Part shown: piece after piece, positions 25,534 to 31,650 of the stretch
How positions within the stretch are numbered: the first letter of the stretch is position 1
Layout of the letters: each line of letters opens with the position of its first letter
Source: Bacteroidaceae bacterium
Lineage (GTDB): Bacteria > Bacteroidota > Bacteroidia > Bacteroidales > Bacteroidaceae
Direction of reading: 5' to 3'
Assembly (NCBI GenBank): GCA_024398755.1
Contig: JAKSIQ010000015.1
Span: forward strand, 1 to 34,938
Length of the DNA: 34,938 nt
Notes under the pieces: model-generated
What the model saw: only the letters and a program-made list of their open reading frames with translations
Database searches by the model: none
Told to the model about the DNA's origin: nothing
Translations under genes and position numbers: made by a program

Positions 25534-25556
25534 TAGCAGAAATAACAATGTAAGCG

Positions 25557-26396
25557 ATGAAATACTCATTTGATGATTTGAAAGGCCGCAACTGCGTAAT
25601 TACAGGCGGCTTCGGTGTGATAGGAATGGCTCTTACACGCGGACTTGCCGAGGCAGGTGTCAACCTTGCCGTAATAGGCCGCAATCCTGCCACTGCCGAC
25701 AAGGCTAAGGCCATTGCAGCGGAATTCGGAATAAAGTGCATAGGCATATCGGCCAGCGTGACCGACAAGGCTCAGCTGGAACAGGCCAAAGTGCAGATAA
25801 ATAATGAATTGGGAAAAATCGACATTTTGATAAACTGCGCCGGCGGCAATTCGCCCAAGGCAACCTGCAAGGTTGAGCAGATGTCAAAAGACGACAATCC
25901 TGCCGACACGTTCTACGGTCTTGACATGGCCGGATTCCATGACGTGTTTGACCTTAACTTCATAGGCACGCTTCTGCCCACCATGGTGTTCACTACCGAT
26001 ATGATTGAAGCCGGCAAGGGAAATGTGCTCAACATCTCGTCGATGAACTCAATCAGGCCGCTCACCAAGATTCCTGCATACTCGGCAGCCAAGGGCTCAA
26101 TCAATAATTTCACCCAGTGGTACGCCGTTCACGTTGCCCAGACGGGCATACGCTGCAATGCCATTGCTCCGGGATTCTTCCTTACAAGTCAGAACCGTTT
26201 CCTGCTGACAGACGAGCAGACCGGCCAGCTCAAGCCGCGCGGAAAGAAGATAATTGCCAATACTCCGACCCACCGGTTCGGGGAGCCCGAGGAGATTGTC
26301 GGCACTATGCTTTATCTGCTGAGCGACATTTCAGCTTTCGTTACCGGTGTGATAATTCCTGTTGACGGCGGCTACTCCGCATTTGGCGGTGTCTGA
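25557..26396 (+). CDS. SDR-family oxidoreductase, probable fructuronate reductase (D-mannonate oxidoreductase)
   Basis: Probably reduces D-fructuronate to D-mannonate with NAD(P)H, the step after UxaC/UxaE. It is a classical short-chain dehydrogenase of 279 residues: cofactor loop TGGFGVIG (residues 16-23), NCAGG (93-97), catalytic Ser in NISSMNS (160-165), and YSAAK (Y175, K179). The insertion KATCKVEQMSKDDNPADTFYGLDMAGF and the C-terminal PVDGGYSAFGGV are typical of this mannonate-forming group in Bacteroidales, which differs from the long-chain UxuB of E. coli. It is divergent from the epimerase-uxaC operon. No uxuA (mannonate dehydratase) is in the window. The substrate call rests mostly on neighbours. 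Confidence 0.85.
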   Translation: MKYSFDDLKGRNCVITGGFGVIGMALTRGLAEAGVNLAVIGRNPATADKAKAIAAEFGIKCIGISASVTDKAQLEQAKVQINNELGKIDILINCAGGNSPKATCKVEQMSKDDNPADTFYGLDMAGFHDVFDLNFIGTLLPTMVFTTDMIEAGKGNVLNISSMNSIRPLTKIPAYSAAKGSINNFTQWYAVHVAQTGIRCNAIAPGFFLTSQNRFLLTDEQTGQLKPRGKKIIANTPTHRFGEPEEIVGTMLYLLSDISAFVTGVIIPVDGGYSAFGGV

Positions 26397-26403
26397 CCGG
26401 ATT

Positions 26404-27096
26404 ATGAGAAACCTTGCATTATACCTGTCTGCGTTTCTTGTCATGTCCGCGTGCGGCAACCGTTCCGGACAGCATCCGGTTCAGACTGAACAGCCGGATA
26501 CGACCGTATTGGAAGCTCAGGCTGAACAATACTGCATTGCTCTGACCGATTCAACGGTGATTCATGCAGCGCAGCGTGCATTCGCCTTCATTCCTGACCA
26601 TGCGAAAGTCACTGCCGAAGCGCAGCCCTTAATGACAGAAGACCTGTACAATGCGTTGGCGGTTGCATGGGAAGTTCCGCATTGGGAAATCGATTTGGGC
26701 TCGGACGAGTTCCTCGCATACTTTGTCACGGGTCAGGACGGTACAGTAGGACCGGTCAAAAGCGTCATGGTTACCGATGCAGCGGAAGACAGCTGTTTCC
26801 TGGAACTGTCCTATGGCATTGTGTTTGATGGAGTCCTGTCAGATTACACAAAGTCCATAAACCTTGTCATGGTCAATGAAAACGGCAAATGGCTGCTTGA
26901 CAATTTCGGTGGCGATACAAAGGAACAATGCATAGGCTTCATAAGAGACGAAGTCCTGAACTGGCAGATTGGAAATACAAGACAGCATATGGAGAGTGAT
27001 TCCAGCTACTATTCCCAGGAGCATATAGCCGCTGTGGAACGGTCCTACGAGGAATTCCTTGACCGCTACGGTGATTATATCGACAGTCTGGAGTAA
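26404..27096 (+). CDS. Predicted lipoprotein of unknown function
   Basis: A 230-residue product starting MRNLALYLSAFLVMSAC, with a lipobox ending at Cys 17. The mature protein has a helical stretch around EAQAEQYCIALTDSTVIHAAQRAF and then a compact alpha/beta region (GTVGPVKSVMVTDAAEDSCFLELSYGIVF; INLVMVNENGKWLLDNFGG). The overall look resembles small periplasmic domains of the NTF2-like or DUF3828 kind, but I cannot assign it. The start at 26404 lies 7 nt after the reductase stop and places the signal peptide at the N-terminus; a longer in-frame ATG at 26362 overlaps the reductase gene. It is probably co-transcribed with it, and the tandem hairpin repeats follow its stop. Confidence 0.65.
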   Translation: MRNLALYLSAFLVMSACGNRSGQHPVQTEQPDTTVLEAQAEQYCIALTDSTVIHAAQRAFAFIPDHAKVTAEAQPLMTEDLYNALAVAWEVPHWEIDLGSDEFLAYFVTGQDGTVGPVKSVMVTDAAEDSCFLELSYGIVFDGVLSDYTKSINLVMVNENGKWLLDNFGGDTKEQCIGFIRDEVLNWQIGNTRQHMESDSSYYSQEHIAAVERSYEEFLDRYGDYIDSLE

Positions 27097-27132
27097 GCCT
27101 GCACAAGGGTACGTTTTGCACCGTATTTGTAG

Positions 27133-27348
27133 GCATCGCATCAAGCCAGTGAAATCGCCATCGGCGATCCGGCTGGAAGCCGGCTTTTTGCGGAGCAAAA
27201 TAAAAGAAGGTCCTGAAATAGTATCGGGGACTTGCATCGCATCAAGCCAGTGAAATCGCCATCGGCGATCCGGCTGGAAGCCGGCCTTTTGCGGAGCAAA
27301 ATAAAAGAAGGTCCTGAAATAGTATCGGGGACTTGCATCGCATCAAGC
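27133..27348. repeat. Tandem 101-bp repeat, two full copies plus 14-nt partial; triple hairpin per unit
   Basis: Copy 1 spans 27133-27233, copy 2 spans 27234-27334, and a partial third copy (27335-27348) runs into the gnd 3' end. The full copies differ at one visible base (ccggcttttt versus ccggcctttt). Each unit has three back-to-back dyads with 6-bp stems and 3-nt loops: ATCGCC-ATC-GGCGAT, CCGGCT-GGA-AGCCGG and TTTTGC-GGA-GCAAAA. The second, followed by C/T residues, resembles a plus-strand intrinsic terminator, so the block may end transcription between the convergent lipoprotein and gnd genes. The origin is unknown. It is too short and contiguous to be a CRISPR array. Confidence 0.9.
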
Positions 27349-27366
27349 GATGTAAGTTCCCGATAC
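27322..27366. repeat. 20-bp inverted repeat bracketing the gnd stop codon
   Basis: Arms 27322-27341 and 27347-27366 match at 18 of 20 positions, with a 5-nt loop that holds the gnd TGA stop (27343-27345). The right arm is the last coding sequence of gnd (VSGTYI region); the left arm is the end of repeat copy 2 and the start of the partial copy. Read as plus-strand RNA both mismatches are G-U pairs; as minus-strand (gnd) RNA they are A-C. Confidence 0.85.
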
Positions 27367-28800
27367 CGTTTCTCCACCGTGTCCGGTCCAGTTGGTGTGG
27401 AAGAACTCGCCGCGCGGCTTGTCCGTGCGCTCATAGGTGTGCGCTCCAAAGTAGTCGCGCTGAGCCTGAAGCATGTTGGCCGGCAGACGCTCGCTGCGGT
27501 AGCCGTCATAGTATTCCAGACCTGCAGCAAGGCATGGTACTGGAATGCCGCTGACAATGGCCTGAGCCACGACACCCCGCCAGCTCTGCTGTGACTGTGC
27601 CAATTTCTCCTGGAAGAACGAGTCCATCATCAGGTTGGCAAGTTCGGGGTTCTTTATGAAAGCATCCTTGATCTTTCCAAGGAATACGGAACGTATAATG
27701 CAGCCTCCGCGCCACATCAGCGCTATGCCGCCGTAGTTCAGGTTCCAGCCGTATTCCTTTGCAGCGGCACGCATCATAGCGTAGCCCTGGGCGTATGAAA
27801 CCACCTTGGCGGCAAACAATGCCTTGCGCAGGTCTTCAAGGAATGCCTTGCGGTCTCCCGTGAACTTTGCCCTGGCCGGTCCTTCGAGAACCTTACTGGC
27901 GGCTACACGTTCTTCCTTCTGCGCTGACAGACAGCGTGCAAAGACCGATTCGCCTATCAGTGTCAATGGAACACCGTGGTCAAGGGCTGCAATGGCAGTC
28001 CACTTGCCGGTGCCTTTCTGACCGGCGGTATCAAGAATATAGTCCAGAACATACTTGCCATCTTCGTCCTTCTTGGCAAGGATGTCGCGGGTAATTTCAA
28101 TAAGATAGGAGTCAAGGTCACCGCGATTCCATTCGGCAAAGGTCCGGTGCATTTCCTCGTTGGTCATGCCAAGATAATCTTTCATAATCTGGTAGCATTC
28201 GCAGATGAGCTGTATGTCGCCGTATTCAATTCCGTTGTGAACCATCTTGACAAAGTGTCCGGCACCGTTTTCGCCAACCCAGTCGCAGCAGGGGCTGCCG
28301 TCTTCGACCTTGGCGCAGATGCTCTGGAATATGGGCTTGACAATGGGCCATGCCGCAGGACTTCCGCCCGGCATCATGCTGGGACCTTTCAGAGCGCCTT
28401 CCTCGCCGCCGGAAACGCCGGTACCTATATAAAGCAGTCCCTTGCTTTCAACGTATGCCGTACGGCGTGCGGTGTCGGGGAAGTGGGTGTTGCCGCCATC
28501 AATGATAACATCGCCCTTTTCAAGCAGGGGAATGAGCCTGTCAATGAAGTCATCGACAGCCTGACCGGCCTTGACCATGAGGAACACCTTGCGCGGACGT
28601 TCCAGCGACTGTATGAAATCCTCAAGACTGGCAGCTCCGTAAATGTTCTTGCCTTTTCCGCGGGCGTTCATGAAGTCCGTGACCTTGGAAACGGTACGGT
28701 TGAACACGCTTACCCTGAACCCCTTGCTCTCCATGTTGAGCACCAGGTTCTCACCCATAACTGCCAGGCCGATAAGACCTATATCTGATTTCTTTTCCAT
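27343..28800 (-). CDS. gnd: 6-phosphogluconate dehydrogenase (decarboxylating)
   Basis: Oxidatively decarboxylates 6-phosphogluconate to ribulose 5-phosphate in the pentose phosphate pathway. The 485-residue chain has the NADP-binding GLIGLAVMGENL near the N-terminus, IIDGGNTHFPDT, GTGVSGGEEGALKGPSMMPGG, and the catalytic KMVHNGIEYGDIQLI. The all-alpha domain is complete (FLGKIKDAF, YDGYRSERLPANMLQAQRDYFGAHTYERTD). The C-terminus NWTGHGGETVSGTYIA is slightly unusual and coincides with an arm of the inverted repeat. I choose the ATG at 28800; a longer form from 28839 would begin upstream of the TACCTTTG promoter element. Confidence 0.96.
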   Translation of the reverse strand: MEKKSDIGLIGLAVMGENLVLNMESKGFRVSVFNRTVSKVTDFMNARGKGKNIYGAASLEDFIQSLERPRKVFLMVKAGQAVDDFIDRLIPLLEKGDVIIDGGNTHFPDTARRTAYVESKGLLYIGTGVSGGEEGALKGPSMMPGGSPAAWPIVKPIFQSICAKVEDGSPCCDWVGENGAGHFVKMVHNGIEYGDIQLICECYQIMKDYLGMTNEEMHRTFAEWNRGDLDSYLIEITRDILAKKDEDGKYVLDYILDTAGQKGTGKWTAIAALDHGVPLTLIGESVFARCLSAQKEERVAASKVLEGPARAKFTGDRKAFLEDLRKALFAAKVVSYAQGYAMMRAAAKEYGWNLNYGGIALMWRGGCIIRSVFLGKIKDAFIKNPELANLMMDSFFQEKLAQSQQSWRGVVAQAIVSGIPVPCLAAGLEYYDGYRSERLPANMLQAQRDYFGAHTYERTDKPRGEFFHTNWTGHGGETVSGTYIA

Positions 28801-28825
28801 TTTCACTGTTTTTTCATTTGTCCTG

Positions 28826-28833
28826 CAAAGGTA
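28826..28833 (-). promoter_or_regulatory. Candidate -7 element for gnd (TACCTTTG)
   Basis: An exact TAnnTTTG match followed by C, 25 nt before the ATG at 28800. A -33 TTTG is not at the expected distance; that position falls in the 3' end of the GH3 gene. Confidence 0.55.
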
Positions 28834-28850
28834 CGACAATTCGTGCCAAA

Positions 28851-31436
28851 CTATTTCACTGTAACTGTAAGTTTCTGAAGCTTGTCTTCGTCGCTTGACG
28901 GACCGTAAAGCACATCGTACTTGCCGGCCATGGTATGCATTATGTTCAGATTCGGGTCAAACCACTCAAAGCTGTCCCAGTCCAGTTCCAGCTTGACTGT
29001 CTGTCTTGTACCTGCCTTTACGTTGACTCGCTTGAATGAGCGGAGTGCGTATTTCGGGCCTTCGCTGTCACCCGCGCGCCTGATATAGACCTGAACGACC
29101 TCGTCGCCGTCCATCTTGCCGTTGTTGGTAACCGGAACGCTCAGCGTTACGCTCCTGCCTTCCTTTACGGTCTTTGAACTGATGCTTGCCTTGCCGTACT
29201 GCATATCGCTGTAACCCAGACCGAAGCCGAATTCCCACAGCGGCTTTTCGGTCATGTAGCGGTATGTGCGTCCCTTCATTGAATAGTCCTCAAAGTCGGG
29301 AAGCTGGGCGGTGCTGCTGTAGAATGTGACGGGCAGGCGGCCGCCCGGATTGTATTCACCCATAAGGACCGATGCAACCGCGTTGCCGCCTTCCTGGCCC
29401 GGATACCAGGCCTGCAGTATGGCATCGCAGTCATCCTTTATATCGGCCAGACCCATGGCGGAACCGGAATAGTTCACGAACACGATTTTCTTGCCCGCTG
29501 CCTTGAGAGCCTTGATGAAATCGACCTGAACCTGAGGCAGTTCAATGGCTGTGCGGTCTCCTCCCTTGAATCCGGGAATGCTTACGGGCATTTCCTCACC
29601 TTCAAGTGACGGCGCAATACCGCCGGCAAACACCACGATGTCGGCATCGGCAACGTTCTGCACGGTCTTTTCGGCACTGATAACCTCTTCAATGCCAAGG
29701 TCGAAGCTCAGTGATGCCGGACCGCGCTGGCATGAGTAGGAAATCTCAATCTCGTACTCCTGTCCGGCTTTGGCCTCAATGGTATGCACCTTGCGCATTT
29801 CGCTGCCGCCGCGGCCTTGAATGCGGACTCTTTCGCCGTTTACGGTAATCTGGACATTGCCCTGGTTCTTGAGGTACAGGGCCACAGACTCGTCCTTATC
29901 GGCCTTGAACGTGCCTTTGTATTTTGCGGCAAAGTCCGTCAGATTGATGGTCTGGATAAATACGGTGGCTCCGGCAGTCGTGAAGTTGAGCGGGGTGGAG
30001 TAGTGGAACTGAACGTCAGGCTCTCCCTGGGCGCGTGCGTTGTTCCAATATTGTGCGTCAAAGCCCGGCTGTCCGCCGGCGCTGCACTGCGAGAACAGGC
30101 TTCGCAGTGACAGTGACTGCTGTGCATAGTCGCATCCGTGGTCGTAGATGACCTGTCCGAGACGGTCGTTCATTGCTGTAAGCAGGGTGACGGTGTGGCT
30201 CGGTGTGCCGTTGTAGTTGCCCCACTGCATGACTGAATCGTTGGCGTTGGGGCCCACAATTGCAATCTTCTGACCTTTGTCCAAAGGCAGTATGCCGTTG
30301 TTCTGCAGCAGCACCATGCTCTCCTGCGCCATCTTGAGCGACAGTGCACGGTGTTCCTTGCTGTCAACGACCGAATAAGGTATGCTGTTCCACTCGACGT
30401 CTTCGGGGTCGTCCATCTCGCCAAGTTCGTAGCGTGCTGTCATAAGGCGTATGAGCGAGCGGTCAACATCCACCTCGCTTATCAGGCCGTCGGCAACGGC
30501 CTGAGGCAGGTTTGCGTACGAGCTGCCGCACTCCAGATCGGTGCCGGTAACGACTGCCTTCGATACGGCATGCTTTGCATCGGGCTCGGTATGATGGTGC
30601 CCTTCCTGGAAAAAGTCGTTTATGGCCCAGCAGTCCGATACCACTATGCCATTGAAGCCCCATTCGTTACGCAGAATCTGCTGCAGCAGGCGGTTGCTTC
30701 CGCAGCAGGGCTCGTCCTCATAGCGGTTGTAGGCGCACATGACTTCCTTCACGCCGGCCTCCTGCACAAGTGCCTTGAATGCCGGCAGGTAGGTCTCGCG
30801 AAGGTCACGCGGGTCAATGTTGTCGGCATTGAATTCGTGACGGTTCCATTCCGGGCCGCTGTGGACTGCAAAATGCTTGGCGCAGGCGTGCAGCTTGTCA
30901 TATTTGGCATCGGAGGGTCCCTGAAGTCCGTTTACGACCGATACGCCCATGCGGCTTGACAGGTAAGGGTCTTCGCCGTATGTCTCCTGTCCGCGTCCCC
31001 AGCGCGGGTCGCGGAAAATGTTCACGTTGGGTGTCCAGAACGTCAGTCCCTGATAGCGGTTCAGCTTGCCGTTCCTGCTGTACTGTGCGCTTTTTGCTCG
31101 TGCCTCGTCGCTCACGGCGGTGAACACGTCAAGCAGCAGCGCGTCATTGAACGATGCGGCCATGCCTATTGACTGCGGAAAGACTGTGGCAAGACCGGCC
31201 CGTCCCACGCCGTGAAGGGCTTCGTTCCACCAGTCGTACGCCTTGATTCCGAATTCCGGAATGGCAGGTGATGAGTTCTGCATAAGTGATGCCTTCTGCT
31301 TGAGCGTCAGGCGGCTTACCAGGTCTGTGGCGCGCTGTTCAGGTGTCAGCGACTTGTCCTTGTAATCCTGTGCCTGAACAGGCAGCGATGCCAGTGCGGC
31401 AACGCCCATCAGTGTCAAAAAAACAGTTCTTCTCAT
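28851..31436 (-). CDS. Secreted glycoside hydrolase family 3 (beta-xylosidase/beta-glucosidase type)
   Basis: Releases terminal beta-linked sugars, probably xylose or glucose, from plant oligosaccharides in the periplasm. It has a signal peptide (MRRTVFLTLMGVAALASLPVQAQ). The GH3 N-domain shows TFWTPNVNIFRDPRWGRGQETYGEDPYL (about 132-159), AKHFAVHSGPEWNRHEF, and the nucleophile in IVVSDCWA (D268). A PA14-like insert (about 450-580, GFDAQYWNNARAQG to LALYLKNQGNVQITVNGERV-like strands) lies inside the second GH3 domain, followed by ADIVVFAGG and GYNPGGRLPVTFY-type segments and a C-terminal FnIII-like domain (VTNNGKMDGDEVVQVYI). The 861-residue length fits PA14-bearing GH3 enzymes of gut Bacteroidales. 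The gene is 45 nt downstream of the small ORF on the same strand. The substrate cannot be fixed from sequence. Confidence 0.93.
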   Translation of the reverse strand: MRRTVFLTLMGVAALASLPVQAQDYKDKSLTPEQRATDLVSRLTLKQKASLMQNSSPAIPEFGIKAYDWWNEALHGVGRAGLATVFPQSIGMAASFNDALLLDVFTAVSDEARAKSAQYSRNGKLNRYQGLTFWTPNVNIFRDPRWGRGQETYGEDPYLSSRMGVSVVNGLQGPSDAKYDKLHACAKHFAVHSGPEWNRHEFNADNIDPRDLRETYLPAFKALVQEAGVKEVMCAYNRYEDEPCCGSNRLLQQILRNEWGFNGIVVSDCWAINDFFQEGHHHTEPDAKHAVSKAVVTGTDLECGSSYANLPQAVADGLISEVDVDRSLIRLMTARYELGEMDDPEDVEWNSIPYSVVDSKEHRALSLKMAQESMVLLQNNGILPLDKGQKIAIVGPNANDSVMQWGNYNGTPSHTVTLLTAMNDRLGQVIYDHGCDYAQQSLSLRSLFSQCSAGGQPGFDAQYWNNARAQGEPDVQFHYSTPLNFTTAGATVFIQTINLTDFAAKYKGTFKADKDESVALYLKNQGNVQITVNGERVRIQGRGGSEMRKVHTIEAKAGQEYEIEISYSCQRGPASLSFDLGIEEVISAEKTVQNVADADIVVFAGGIAPSLEGEEMPVSIPGFKGGDRTAIELPQVQVDFIKALKAAGKKIVFVNYSGSAMGLADIKDDCDAILQAWYPGQEGGNAVASVLMGEYNPGGRLPVTFYSSTAQLPDFEDYSMKGRTYRYMTEKPLWEFGFGLGYSDMQYGKASISSKTVKEGRSVTLSVPVTNNGKMDGDEVVQVYIRRAGDSEGPKYALRSFKRVNVKAGTRQTVKLELDWDSFEWFDPNLNIMHTMAGKYDVLYGPSSDEDKLQKLTVTVK

Positions 31437-31481
31437 ATAATTGCGGTAGTGTCTGTGCAGCGGTTTGTGCTGGCCGGTGAC

Positions 31482-31619
31482 TCAATCCGGAATAACGTAT
31501 CCATCAATCTGTCCCGAATATATCAAGTCAAGATTATCAGGTAAAGTTGAGGTCTGCATCAGCGTTCCTGAATGAATGGCAATGACCTTTATCTGCGGAT
31601 TTGTATAAATATTCTTCAT
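31482..31619 (-). CDS. Small ORF of 45 codons, possible short peptide of the MKKxYxxPxI type
   Basis: The 214-nt gap between the GLUG-repeat protein and the GH3 gene holds an intact ORF from ATG at 31619 to TGA at 31482. The predicted peptide begins MKNIYTNPQIKVIAIHSGTL and ends DGYVIPD; it is acidic towards the C-terminus and lacks a signal peptide. Its opening resembles the many short, unannotated Bacteroidales peptides that start MKK-Y--P-I-V (recollection, not a search). An AT-rich stretch with TATTTTAG lies 17-24 nt upstream of the ATG. It may be co-transcribed with the GH3 gene. It could also be a chance ORF; conservation of the start and frame would decide. Confidence 0.5.
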   Translation of the reverse strand: MKNIYTNPQIKVIAIHSGTLMQTSTLPDNLDLIYSGQIDGYVIPD

Positions 31620-31650
31620 AATTGTAACTGAAACATTCTAAAATATGTTG

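Noticed and set aside
27133-27348. Possible CRISPR array
   Set aside because: Only two full copies exist, they are contiguous with no unique spacers, and there are no cas genes.
27141-27594. Open frames crossing the tandem repeat on both strands, with peptides such as EGPEIVSGTCIAS repeated
   Set aside because: The repeated peptides follow from the 101-bp DNA repeat being not a multiple of three, so the frames shift between copies, and from the inverted gnd end. No start signals or protein-like composition were seen.
27976-28788. A 270-codon open frame antisense to gnd
   Set aside because: It mirrors the gnd codon pattern on the opposite strand; gnd is certain from its motifs and no start signal supports the antisense frame.
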